In this document: in pieces, positions 35,613 through 47,240 of the stretch | Numbering within the stretch: position 1 is the first letter of the stretch | Layout of the letters: each line of letters opens with the position of its first letter | DNA from: Chytridium lagenaria | Taxonomy: Eukaryota; Chytridiomycota; Chytridiomycetes; Chytridiales; Chytridiaceae | DNA length: 64,000 bases | Assembly (NCBI GenBank): GCA_025449115.1 | Contig: JAHLKC010000050.1 | Location: 124,001 to 188,000 of the forward strand | Direction of reading: 5' to 3' | Notes under the pieces: model-generated | The model's database searches: none | The model's input: only the letters and a program-made list of their open reading frames with translations | What the model was told of the DNA's origin: nothing | Translations under genes and position numbers: made by a program

Positions 35613-37180
35613 ATGGCCTCCGCAATACTCAAGTCACTGATGCATCCATTGAGATCGCTGCTATGGTCAAGTACAAGTTGACCGTCTCGGACAACGCAAC
35701 ACGCTACCAAAGCTGATGCTGTACCAGCCAAAGGTCAAAAGGGCCACGCCTACGGCATGTGCTACTACTTTCTCAATAAGACCTCGCGTTCATTTGCTAG
35801 AGTCATTCAAGAGCTTGACCCTGAACTCCGTCATCCAGTATGCATCTTTTACCTTGTGTTGAGGGGCTTGGATACGGTTGAAGACGATATGACGCTGGAT
35901 CTGCCAAGAAAGTTGGAGGTTTTGAGGTCATTTGACAAGATTATCTACACAAAAGGATGGACTTTTAACGAGAATGGACCGAATGAGAAGGATCGTATTT
36001 TGTTGGTGGATTTTGATGTTGTCATTGAGGAGTTCCTTGCTTTGAAGGAGAGGTAGCAACGGTGTTATCAATTTCGGCCCTGCTGATTCAATTAAGTTCT
36101 TGTATTGAATTGGGCGTTGACGCATCATATTACTTGTGTATCTTTTTGACACTCAGCTACCAGCGCGTGATTGCGATATCACCAAGCGCATGGGCCATGG
36201 TATGGCTGAATTCTGCGAAGGCAAACAAGTCGTCTCCATGGCAGACTACAACCTCTACACTCACTACGTTGCGGGTCTTGTTGGTCTTGGTCTTACCGGT
36301 CTCTTTGTCGCCACTGGTCTTGAATCACCATCTTTGGGTGAAGCGACACCCTTCCCAATAACATGGGTCTTTTCTTGCAAAAGACCAACATTATGAAGGA
36401 CTACCTTGAAGATCTTGAGGAAGGGAGAAAGTTCTGGCCGCAGGAGGTTTGGTCGAAGTACGTTCCGGAGGGCGAGGATTTATCGTACTTTGCTAAGCCT
36501 GAAAACTTGAACAATGGGCTTGCGTGTCTTAATGCGCTTTGTGCGGATGCGCTTGAGCTTGTGCCGGATTGTCTCGAATACATGGCTCAGCTTAGGAATC
36601 CCACTGTCATCCACTTCTGTGCTATTCCCCAGGTAAAATGCAATTGCAAAAATCTTTTCTTCTTTGTTGTGTTGATGGTCTTCTTGCTTTATCTTTGCTA
36701 GGTTATGGCCATCGCATCGATTGCCCTTTTCTTCAACAATCCTGTCATCTTCTCCCGCTCTGGCCTCAAGATTCGCCGTGGTCTCGCAGTGAAGCTTATC
36801 TACCAAGGGACCACCTTTAACGGTGTCAAGGAGGTATTTTATAACTATGCTCTTGAAATTGCACGCCAAAAAACGTCAGAAGAGTGGGCACCAACCCCGT
36901 CTCTGACAAAGAATTCATGAGGATATCTGTGGCTTGTGCTAATGTGAGTCTTTTTCTTTATTTATCGCTATACAATCCTTGGCTATTACTACTCTCCCTT
37001 TCTAATCGCTTTTTTAAATTTAAATACAATGATCTGAAGGTTGTTCGCTGGATTCAAAAGCATGACAAGGAGAATGGCCATCAGCGTGGCAAAAAGAGCA
37101 CTGGAATTTCGCTCATCAACATTGGCATCTTTGTCATTATTGTACTCTTAGCCTTTTCCTACCTCCCTGTCACCCTCTGA
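35613..37180 (+). CDS. ERG9: Squalene synthase (farnesyl-diphosphate farnesyltransferase)
   Basis: Condenses two farnesyl diphosphates into squalene at the endoplasmic reticulum, the first committed step to ergosterol. Diagnostic motifs: [18 protein letters not shown], the first Asp-rich motif [27 protein letters not shown], the second Asp-rich region [47 protein letters not shown] and a C-terminal membrane helix ([20 protein letters not shown]). Introns at 36054-36156, 36633-36701 and 36944-37039. Start [12 protein letters not shown] then, after a shift, [10 protein letters not shown] matches the fungal N-terminus. At least five one-base breaks (near 35652, 35712, 36176, 36360, 36870) in a gene expected to be essential make sequencing error the best explanation. 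Confidence 0.95.
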
Positions 37181-38078
37181 AATTCTATTCTGTTCCCCTT
37201 TGTCGTTTTTACAACTCTATCTTACCCTCTCCCTGTCCTTCGGCATTGTCCGTCTGTGTGATTTTTTCAAACCCTGCTTTTATAGAGCTGCGTTCTTAAT
37301 GTTTTATGTACTCGCGTCTAAGTTTTCCTTTGGTGTTTTTTTCTTTGGCTATCCATGACGGAGGACAGCCTTCTTCGTTGACCGCGCGTCCAGCTGGGAA
37401 AGGGTTACCAAAAAAAATAGTCATGGTGCCATCGTCGTCATTTTTTATTAAATATCAAGCATGGTAGTAATGGGCGCAGACGAAAGTTCGGATTTGAAAT
37501 CCCAAAAATAAACATAAGGGGCTGGTGTGTAACTTGAAACTGCATCCAACGGAAAGGCGATACTACGATGGTTGAAATTCAATGGAAAATCTCAATTAGT
37601 TTTTGTTTTTATCAAACTATATACTTGCAATTTTGGAATCTTCCGCAGGCTGCTTATTCATTTAGGAATCTTCCGCATGTTGTTTACTGAATATTCCACG
37701 AACCTTAAACTAATTAGTAATTACATGAGGGTGGTACATATGAAATCTCCCACATTTTCCTCCTAGGCAAAAAAACCCTGAATATTGTGAACCAACAAAA
37801 AAAAAAAAAAAAAAAAAAAGAAAGAATGAAAAGTGAAAGCTGAAACTTTCGACAACTACTGGACATCCATTCTCACAGACGCCTCCCTTTTGCTTCTTGT
37901 TCCTTTTCTCTCAAAGCAAAAAAAGCTCAATTAAGCTACTCTTTTGGACTTGACGTTCGTTTACAAAGCGGGATCAACCAAAACCTTTCTACCTTTCTTA
38001 AAAGCAACAACACCCCGGGTCTGAGCCGGCGAGTCAACCCTCCAGGAGAAGACTGCAAAAGTGGCGGACACTTTCTCC
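37181..38078. other. Intergenic region with A(21) run
   Basis: Promoter of the Zn2Cys6 gene and 3' flank of squalene synthase. A pure A run of about 21 bases lies at 37798-37818. A short plus-strand frame at 37572-37766 has no recognisable content. Confidence 0.5.
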
Positions 38079-40844
38079 ATGGGTGACCTGGACGACGATT
38101 GGGCTATGGTGGCGGGATGGGAGATGGGGATGGAGATTCAGCGAGTAATAAACGCAAGAGGATCACCCAGGCTTGCGATTCTTGTAACAAGAAGGTGTGT
38201 TCACCCTCCCCCCTCTTGCTGTTGCAAACGTGACTTCTCCTCTGACCGTCCGGAAAACAGAAAATCAAGTGTGATGGTCTGAAGCCTACATGTACCAACT
38301 GCTCAAAATCGACTCAGCAGTGCTCCTACTCTAGGGGCGCGAAGAAGAGAGGACCGAGGGCTGGATACATTGAGTCGTTGGAAAACAGGCTGAAGGAGAT
38401 GGAAGCTTTGTTGCAGCCGCTTCAACCTGAGATCGTTGTGGCGGACATGGTTAGGCAGAACATGGAAGTCTGGCCTATGATGGACAAGAACGCTCCGGAG
38501 GGAACCACCCGTCCCTTACCTTTGGAATCCGACCCGAGCAACTCATCTTTAGGAAGTTCAACATCACCAAACATGAATATCCAGTCCAACGATCCTAGCA
38601 CCATTGTTGACGCTGAGATCATTGGGAATCAAGGTTTCAGCCATCGGCAGGCTTCTATGAAGTTTGGTTCACGACTCGTTGGATCCGGCGGCACCTCCCT
38701 TTCCAGCTCCTCCACTGCCCACATTCCACCAGAAGCCATCCGAGAACTTTTGGACCTCTACTTCCACTACATCCACCCTACCATGCCCCTCGTCCACATG
38801 AACTCGTTTATGTCCAACTTCGCCAATGAATCCCCTCTTCTCCTCAACTCCATGTACGCCCTCGCCGCCCGATACTCCAATCATCCTTCGATCCGCACAA
38901 GTCCAGACATGCTGTACAACAACGGCGACATCTTTTACAACAAGGCTCGGGAGCTGGTTGACCATTACATGGACGTTCCCAACACATCAACGGTGACGGC
39001 ACTACTTTGCCTCGCCACATACGCCGCTGGTTCGTCATCATGTTTATTTTCCCTTTTTTCCGCACTTTTCTATTTTTCCGCATTCCCCCCTATTTTTTTT
39101 AAACGTTGGTTGCTGACGCTTTTATCAACTGCAGGTTCCGGGAGAGGTTCTGCCGCTTGGATGTACTCTGGAATGGCCATCCGAATGGCTCAGGAGCTTA
39201 AACTGAATATTGAGCCCGAGTTTGACGAATCGAATGCTGTAGGCGCGAGGATGACGTGGCTTGAAAGAGAAAGAAGGAGACGAATTTGGTGGACATGCTT
39301 TATTTTGGATCGCTACGCTGGTGCGGCAGCCGACCGGTCTATGATCATTAATGAGAAAGGTATTTGTGTTTATTTCTCTTCACTAATCCTTTTTCGGTTC
39401 TATAATTATTGAGAATTGCTTTTTTGATATCTTTCTTAACATTATTACCAGATTGCAAGGTTTATCTCCCGTCAAATGAGGGTCTTTGGAAATCAGTCAC
39501 AAATAGCTCCGAGGAACCGTTAGAGGCTGTGCCTTCGAACGGAGCTTTTCAAATTTCTGTTTTGACATCAACCAGTGCCTTTACTCCTGGAGTCCCAATG
39601 CAAAATCCCTTTGGCTATTTTGTACTTTTGACTAAAATCTTTGGAAAGATTATCGAGTACACCAACATGCACAAGGCCTCTGGGAAGAACGGCGCAGCGT
39701 CAAACTTTGTGAATGGACCTCTTGGTGCTCCTGCAAAACTGGCACAAGGCCAAGATCCGGATTTCCAACTTTCGATTTTGGACGCATCACTTCGAAACTG
39801 GTTTGGAAACATTCCGGATTGGATGAGAAATTTGAACGGCGAGTTCACGGACGAGCTGGCCTCGGAGAATCCGCCTTCGTTTGGTGTTGCCTATTTGCAC
39901 ATCTTCTACCATACTTGCTTAATTTTGCTTCATCGACCAAAGATGATGACCATTTTGAGGGAAAATCCAAAGAATGTGCAGAGATCACCGGCTTTCAGTG
40001 TCTGTCATAATTCTGCGAGTGAAGTGACGGCAGTTATTCGGAAAGTTCAGGGCGTCAACCCTGATCTGTATTACATGACGGCCTTTGTTGCTTTCTGTAT
40101 ATTCCAGTCGGGTCTGATTCACGTCATGGCCGCGCAAGTATCAAGTGACGCACAAGTTGTTGAGAATTCGAAACGAAACGCGGATTTGCATGTGTCTGCT
40201 CTCGCTGGCGTCGCAAAATACTGGTTCATGGCCGGACGGCTCCATTCAGTGCTCAAGAACTTGATAGAGAGTGCTGGGCTGATGAAAGAGGCTGGATTTT
40301 TGACTATGACTGGAGCGTCTGCTGCCGAGAGCGACGGACGCTCTGGAATGCAGATGGCGGCTGGAATGGGCATGCCTTCTGGAGGTGGACCTTCCGTGCC
40401 TCCTCACTTGCGCCAAAGTCCTCCGGTCTTGGTACAACAAGGAGGAATTAGAGACGGATCGCCGAATAATGGTCTGCCTATGGGTGTTCCCGCTTCCTGG
40501 CCACAGGTCAAAGCAATATCATTCAGACAGGACCTGCAGGACCTGGCCCGATTTCCGTACAGTCTCCTCCTCATCGCATTGGCATGGGCCAGTCACCTAT
40601 GATAGACATGTCCGCTGGTCGGACTGTTCCTAATGTCTCTCAAGGCCCCGGTCTGGTCAACAACTATTCGTCACAGCTTCCTCCATCCTCTAACAACATG
40701 CCTCTTTCCATGCAAATGGACCTTAATAATATTCCGATGACGATGGGGATGGGAATGAACATTAACGCACCTTCCATGTTCCCTCGCAACCCCGTTGCAG
40801 GAAACCCCACAATGTCGAACATTGGACGGGGCAGTATGCAGCAA

Positions 40845-40876
<32 letters not shown>

Positions 40877-41735
40877 ACAGCAGCAGCAGCAGCAACAGAT
40901 GTATAATCCATCTTTGCAGAATGTTCTTGATCAACGGGAATGCCTCCTCAACAAGACTCGCGTGTTCCCCCGCCTCAGCAGATGCAGATGGGTACTGGAG
41001 GAGGCCTTCACCACTCCCAACATACCTCTGCTGCTCGTAACTTTGCTCTAACGAACCCGTCTCAAGCGTCCACCGACGATCTTCTTTCCTCCTACAACTT
41101 TCTTTCCGCCAACCCCTTTACCACTACATCCCCGCCTCCAGGCAACAACCCCATGATGGCTAGCCAGATGCAAGGACCTGGCAGTGGTAGCAGTAATCCT
41201 CACAATCACCCGAGGTCCATCAGCCAACAGCAAACCGCACCACCACCAGGTGGTATGATGGCAGCCGCTACAGCCGGCATGCACGGTCACCCCCAACAGC
41301 ATCGTCACCCTGGACACTTGCAGCACCATCAACAACAACACCATCAGCAGCAGATGCATCAACAACAGTTACATCATCAGCAGCAACAGCAACAACATCA
41401 ACATCATCAGCATCCACAGCAGCAGCAACATCAACAACATCAGCAGCATCAGCAGCATCACCAACAGCAGCAGCACCAACATCAGCAGCAGCCTCCCTTT
41501 GGGTACGGGCCGCCGCCTGGAGCTATGGATACGTTCCAGATGGATTCTGCTTTGGGGCCAACAGACACGGATTTGGAGAGAGTGTTGGGTGGGTCGATGA
41601 GTGGAAATATGGGGTCCTTTTTTAAAGGTGAGAATCAACCTTCACACTGTTGTCTACCGTAAATTATTTGTTCTAACAACTGCCTTTTTGCTCTCTTTTT
41701 TGCCTATAGCTCTTGAGTCATCGAGGTGGGAGTAA
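38079..41735 (+). CDS. Zn2Cys6 transcription factor with fungal-specific middle domain and poly-Gln/His tail
   Basis: The first ATG in frame is at 38079 (MGDLDDDW); after a one-base shift a Gly/Asp stretch leads to KRKRITQACDSCNKK, split by the intron 38195-38260, then KIKCDGLKPTCTNCSKSTQQC. Spacing is C-x2-C-x6-C-x6-C-x2-C-x6-C, the GAL4-type binuclear cluster. A linker helix (YIESLENRLKEMEALLQ) would dimerise. The fungal-specific regulatory domain follows: LLDLYFHYIHPTMPLVH, then TWLERERRRRIWWTCFILDR, with introns 39030-39134 and 39360-39451. The C-terminal 500 residues are Gln/His/Met/Pro-rich, activation-type sequence, ending LESSRWE after a final intron near 41629-41709. Frame breaks at about 38105, 40510, 40940 and others. 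Nuclear regulator; targets unknown. Confidence 0.9.
40840..40900 (+). repeat. CAG/CAA tract coding about 20 Gln
   Basis: Nearly uninterrupted CAG/CAA codons within the tail of the Zn2Cys6 factor, prone to length change. Confidence 0.85.
41325..41495 (+). repeat. Gln/His-coding CAN repeat
   Basis: A 170-base block of CAG, CAA, CAT and CAC codons encodes an alternating Gln/His tract in the Zn2Cys6 factor tail. Confidence 0.85.
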
Positions 41736-42543
41736 TCTTACTCCCACTTTATTCGATAGCGCCTGTGGAAGACCCAAATATTCCTGAAAAACACAGCAAG
41801 TCGACTAATTCAAATATTGTTTAACATATTCTCCTTTCCCAATTTCGTTACATCCCCCTTTTGCGTTTTTGCTTATTGTTGAAATCATCATTCATCACCT
41901 TTATGTATCTGTGTCTGTTGCTTTGATATTTTGCGGCTGTCTTGTGGTCATAATGATGGGCGTGTTCCATCCTTTTTTGTTAGTTTTTTTTTCTTTTTTT
42001 TCTTTCAAGTTGTTCTTTCTGTTTGTTTTTCGAATGAGGCACGATGAAAAGACATGTACAGTATATGGAAAGTCGGAGGGAGAGGGTGGAGGAGGGTACT
42101 TCACCAATTTTTTTTATTTGGTGGCATTCATTCGTTTTGTTTGAACTTACCTGCCTCCTTTTCTCAGACTGCTCACGGTTTTCGCTATGGAGGTTGTTTT
42201 ATTTTGTTTGAAAGCACGTATGCCCTTTCACCGTTACTGTTTGGTGAATTTTATTATGCTTGCCTATGCTTATTGTTCTGCGCATGTTTTTTATTACTTT
42301 CGGATGGCAGCTTCAGAATACACCGTGATTTGATACCTTAAGTTAAGGAGTGTTGTTATCCCTCTGCGCTTTTTCTAAGAGAGTGTTGAAATATCGTCAA
42401 AAATACGAATTAAAAACCACTTTATTTGTACAAATGAAGTTTACGTCAAACAAACGCGACCTCGTTTCGCAAAACATACACAAAAAAAATAACATTAACC
42501 AAAGATTACTCGAACAGATTTGGAAACAAAAAAGAAGGTACAT
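41736..42543. other. Convergent intergenic region, T-rich
   Basis: Between the converging Zn2Cys6 and deadenylase genes. T-rich stretches at 41850-42030 fit 3' untranslated sequence. No supported gene. Confidence 0.5.
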
Positions 42544-43474
42544 TCAAGATATCCTGCACGTGTTTGGCGTCCACTCCTTCTCAGCGTCGCCCTCCTCCAT
42601 CGCCTCCTCTTTTACCCTGACCGCCCTAACCTCATCCACCGCTTCAATCTTTCTCTTCTTCGGCATACCACCCATATCCGCCATGGCAACACCCCGTCGT
42701 TCAACCATATACTCCTCATAAGTCGACGCCCGAAGACACAAGGGAAGACTCCCGGCTTCCTGCGCATCCATGAAAATTTGTAAACCTTCCTCGAGTTTAG
42801 AAGGATCACGGAGCGCAAGGAAACAGGAGGTGTCGTCGATCCAACGGACATAGAAACTGCCAAAAGCTGGTGCGAGGCGTTTCTGTATCTCACTAACCTT
42901 CCACTCTCGAGGGAAATCGCGGAAATAGACAAGGTTTTCGCGTTGAGGGCCATCTATTCACCGAAAAAGCGAGGTAAATACAAAGTGGACACGTCAAAGC
43001 TATTGGTAGCGTACCGTTATCTCCCGCCAAATTCAAAAACGGAGAATCTGATCTCATCAAATAAAGCTTATTTGAGAATTCCAAAAGCGTCGGATCGCTT
43101 AATCGAATCCGTCCACCCTCAGTAAACAATATCTCTCCAAGCATTTTCGCAAAACAAACACCTGTCGCATAAGCATCATAGCCAGCCTCATGAAACTTAT
43201 CGCTAGAGTCGCCGTAATCCGTAAAGTCAGGATGAACGACTGATAAATGCAATTAGAAAGGAGTGAATGTGTTTCTCTACCTATGGACGGTTTTGTAAAA
43301 TTCTTTGATGTTGAAACTTGCTTGAAAAGGTCAGACAGGTTCGAGATAGGGATTAATTCGCGTAGTCTCGCATGGCCCATTGCGATGAATTTGGTGTCGT
43401 AGATGCTAATGAAAAAAGTAGGAATGTCATTATAATGCTACTAACCAAATTTTTTTTTTAAAAATTAAAAAAAA

Positions 43475-43508
<34 letters not shown>

Positions 43509-44934
43509 GCTATCTGGCGGTTTGCCAGTTAAACTGACGTTGGGAATAATTTGTGAGCCTCATCTTTAAAATCTAGTATCGACGGAGGCAAGCTCTGATG
43601 GAATTTTTCAAGGGTATGGCAGAGATCTAGAAAAAACAATTAGAAAATCCGAGCCTACATCGGTAATTCAAACAGCGTGACCTCACCCAAATAAAGATTA
43701 TGGCCAATGACGGGTTTCTTTGCCTGCGAGATGATGTCGATCACCTTACGGAATCCTATCAGCTCATCAAGTGCGTCCTATAGACCAAATGATGAAAAAC
43801 GTAAGCGAGGCGAAATAGGAGTAAAAAAGGCGTGTAAACAAAAGTTTACTTACTAAGAGATGTTCCGTATCTCCTCCCTTGTTCCTCTCTTCCACCGACA
43901 ACTTTGTCACCTCTACAACAAGTCCCTTGCCCTCAGTCCTCAGATACGAGTTAAACCGCTTCTTGACTTCCTGATGAACCAAACGCCTTCGATAAGAATT
44001 GTGCGCGCTAACGCTGATAGTCTTGTCAGGGGAGTTTTGCAGCCAATCATTAATCTCCTTCCTATAATATTAAAGAAAGAAATCGAAGAATGGTCAAATA
44101 AAGAAATTGAAGAATGGTCAATGTAAACAAGTCAATTATCAATAAACTTATAACCAACATTGCTGCGTCCAAAAATTCCTTGTTCCCGTCGTCGATGGGA
44201 ATTTCTGAATGATTTGAGAGCTTTCCGATTCTATGCCTAACGGCATTCTCATCGTCACGGTTCAAATAAGGAACACCTGATAACCAAAGAGAAACAATCA
44301 ACAACAGAAGTAATAAAAGAAATATAGCCAAGTCAATTTAACAGCTCAATATCACAAAAACAGGCATCCTCACCAGTTTTTACCCAACGATTAAAGTCAA
44401 ACTCATTCTTCACTAAAAACTCAAAGGCCCCTGGATGCGTCATAAACGATCGATGCAACCCAAATACGCTGTTCCCGGTTGACGGGAAGATTGGAAAGTT
44501 GAACGGCTTCGCCACGTAGGCACCTTGCTTGGCGTCCCATGTGAATGTGCAGATGCCGTATTGGACTACTGCAAACTCTTGAGCCGAACGACGAACGCGG
44601 CCGTAACGGGCCTCAAGATCATCCATGAGGTCGAGGTTGTCCGAGTTGTCGCGGGACAGGCCTTGGTTTAGGTGAACGAAACTAGTTTAGTCAAAGCTGA
44701 TGGGTAGAGAGATCCGGTTTTAAGGTAAAGGCGGATAAGGATGGGTACGCCAACACCGGAACCTCATCAAAGAGAAGCTTCGCCTCCTTAAAACCCATCG
44801 GTATCAAGTATAATAAATGAAAGCCTAAAAAGCTCACCCGACATCTCCGTATCCATACTAACGAAATCACATCCTCAATCGCCGCCTTAATCTCTGGCAA
44901 CTTTTTCTTAAAATCCGCCCTCCCCACTTCCATG
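42544..44934 (-). CDS. PARN: PARN-type poly(A)-specific ribonuclease (CAF1/DEDD family)
   Basis: Removes poly(A) tails 3' to 5'. The N-terminus MEVGRADFKKKLPEIKAAIE aligns with the PARN start, followed after one shift by DFVSMDTEMSG, which holds the first two catalytic acids (D-x-E). Then RRSAQEFAVVQYGICTF, VAKPFNFPIFP, VPYLNRDDENAVR, an R3H-like segment (VHQEVKKRFNSYLRTEGKG), GFRKVIDIISQAKKPVIGHN with LYLD (third acid) and HEAGYDAYATGVCFAKML (fourth acid). The RNA-binding RRM-like part reads PREWKVSEIQKRLAPAFGSF and VRWIDDTSCFLALRDPS. It ends with a basic KKRK and acidic tail. Many small introns; frame breaks near 44870 and 43240. An upstream open frame (45265-44939) lacks an ATG, so a longer N-terminus is unproven. 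Confidence 0.92.
43450..43507. repeat. Long A-rich run inside a PARN intron
   Basis: T(10), A-rich spacer and then an A run of about 31 bases on the plus strand; on the coding strand this is a poly-T (polypyrimidine) run within an intron. Length is likely unreliable. Confidence 0.7.
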
Positions 44935-45544
44935 ATTCCTACTCTCGACACTGTTCCGTTAGACTTCCGTGTATTCGACAACCAATCCAGCCGTTTCGGA
45001 CCACTGACGCCTTCGGAAAGCACCGCCCTAAGGAGGGGTTGACTCCTGTGAGAGAGGGGGAGGATGGGACGCTGAATGTGGGACTACGTGGACGGCGTGG
45101 TTGTCCTAGAGTTTCAGTGGTCGAGTGGAAGAAACGGTCGGATGAGAGTAAAGCTGATGAGGAAAGTGGGTGCAGCTGCGGGCCGCAGAAGGGAGGCGCG
45201 GGATGATCGGAAGTATGGTTGCTGTGGCGTTTGTGAAGGGAACTCGAGAATGAAGCTGTTGGCAATCAGCGTGTGAGTCCGAATTTTTCTCTTTCCTTTT
45301 TTTCTTTGACAAACGAGGTCATTAACAACTGGTTGTATATTTTATTATGTGCAAGGCAAAAAGATGATGCATGAGTAGAAAATAAACACGATGGTGAGGT
45401 ACACTTTGATAGATTCGTGATTTTTGTCACAAGTTAAGTGGTGATTATGTGTCGGATTACGTGGTGTTGTTGTTCTTGAGTCTGTGCATAGATATGGTGG
45501 AAAGTTGGGGTTATCTGGCTCTGTACAGGAAGGAAATAGATTCC
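44935..45544. other. Intergenic region between syntaxin 3' end and PARN start
   Basis: A minus-strand open frame (44939-45265) is rich in Ser, Arg, His and Pro like a mitochondrial presequence but has no ATG. The left part serves as the PARN promoter and 45300-45544 as 3' flank of the syntaxin gene. Confidence 0.4.
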
Positions 45545-47061
45545 TCATCTTCGAATAACTCCAAAGTAGATACCCAGGAAGACAATAAGGGTGATGCCAA
45601 CAAGGAGGCCAATGATGATGCACATTTTCTGGTCAGAAAAGTTAGATATAACGGAATAAATTGATAAATCTTACCTTCCGTGTCTTCTTTTGAAGCTTTG
45701 TAGCTCCCTTAAGATGTTCGACACCCTGATCAGTTTGCTCCACCGCATCGTTGACGTTGATCTCGATTTGATTTAGCAGCTCTCCTTGCGCCGACACCAA
45801 CACCGACATGTCAATAAACAGTTGTTGCATTTCCTAAACGTGAAGGAAATAACGCTGCGTCAGCTGCATTCTCAAATCATAATCTCGTACTATAATACTC
45901 TTTTCAATTCTTTGCACGTCCGCATGTCTGTCCTGGATGTCTTGGAGCGCTCTTCTGGCTTCGGCCTTTTGTCCGTTTTGGACAATCTTTTGATATTTAC
46001 ATTTCAGTATTCCTTAAGACAAAAACTAGGCAGATGGAATATTAAAGTCAATAAATACCGATTGCGCAAAAACTGGTCCAGCTTCTCCGTTCACCATGCT
46101 GTCAATTTCATCAGGGGTTGCTGTAGGCTTTACTATTTACATATATCAGAGACAATAACGATAATTTCTAACTCACCAATAAGGTATTGCCTATGCATTT
46201 GCTGCTTATACTTATCCTGATACTTTTTCTGTACGTCCTTATACTCCATCATAACGTCCAAGAATCGTTTCGTCACAACACCATGCTGAGTGACTCTAAT
46301 CCGAACCTCACCAGCATTGCTTTGGGTTTTAAGAAGTTTCTTGTTCGCAGCCTCCATTGCTGTTAGAAATGTTAGGAACAAATGGCAGTACACTGGTGGT
46401 AATGTATACGGACCCTTCAGCTTATTCCTAACTTCGGTCGATTGCTTGTTAGTGGAAGCCATTAACCGTTCGAGTTCCTTGGTATTGGCTAAATGGTGAC
46501 CGGAAAAGTAAGTATGAATGTACAAGTATCATTCTGGTGTGAAGACGTCCAGAAAACCAATTTTCTTACCAACACTCTGCTCCTCGCTGATAATGTTAAG
46601 TGCATTTTGATGCGTCTTTTCAATTTGTTCAATACCATTCTTGATCAACGCAATCTGGTCCCTTGTGTTTGCAATCTACCTCATCGGAAAATAGCTCAGT
46701 AAACACATTGTTGTCTCCACCCACCTCCTCAAAGAACGCCTTCATCTCTGCCGAATCTCCACCGGTATCATCAGCCACAGCTTCCTCCTTCTTTCCCTTC
46801 TTCCCGTCATCCTTCTTCTCGGCCTTCTTTTCCGTCTTCTTTTCTTTGGCTTCGTCTTTTTTATCCTTTTTGTCGTCCTTCTTGTCCTCTAATTTAGCTT
46901 CCTGCTTTGTGGGCTCAGGGGATGAGCCACCGCCACCATCATCATGGGCGCTGTTACCCTAATACTTATCGTTAGAGGTGCAATATGGTGATGAGGACAA
47001 AGAGCATTGCGTGAGGGATGAGTGAGGTCGCTACCTTAATTTCCAGTAAACGATCTCTCAT
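45545..47061 (-). CDS. SSO1: Plasma-membrane syntaxin, Qa-SNARE (Sso1/syntaxin-1 type)
   Basis: Exon 1 encodes only MRDRLLEIK, followed by the intron 46959-47034. A Lys/Asp/Glu-rich insert (KKDDKKDKKDEAKEKKTEKK) precedes the Habc bundle: EMKAFFEEV, IKNGIEQIEKTHQNALNI, KELERLMASTNKQSTEVRNK, then VVTKRFLDVMMEYKDVQKKY and DKYKQQMHRQYLIG. The SNARE motif reads QEMQQLFIDMSVLVSAQGEL with the zero-layer Gln in AQG, and LKGATKLQKKTRK leads into the C-terminal anchor (CIIIGLLVGITLIVFLGIYF). It drives vesicle fusion at the plasma membrane. Frame breaks occur in the region 46660-46530 and near 45990. The long charged N-terminal insert is unusual for the family. Confidence 0.92.
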
Positions 47062-47240
47062 GGCCTTTCACTCGAAGTTCGCAAATATGATCTAACGCAA
47101 GTCCTGATCTCAAGCAACAGGATGGATGATGATTATGATGATGATGATAAGGTGATGGTTTCAAGACGATATCTGCATGTGAGGATTCCTTCGTTCGGTT
47201 CTTGATTGTTAGTTTATCAAAAGTTGTCGTGATTCAAGAA
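47062..47240. promoter_or_regulatory. Divergent promoter region of syntaxin and subtilase genes
   Basis: Only about 180 bases separate the two divergent ATGs. A GATGAT repeat lies near 47127-47155. No specific site recognised. Confidence 0.4.

Noticed and set aside
40671..40934. Minus-strand poly-Leu frames in the Zn2Cys6 gene
   Set aside because: Antisense of CAG/CAA tracts; the same holds for 41369-41638 and 2143-2436.
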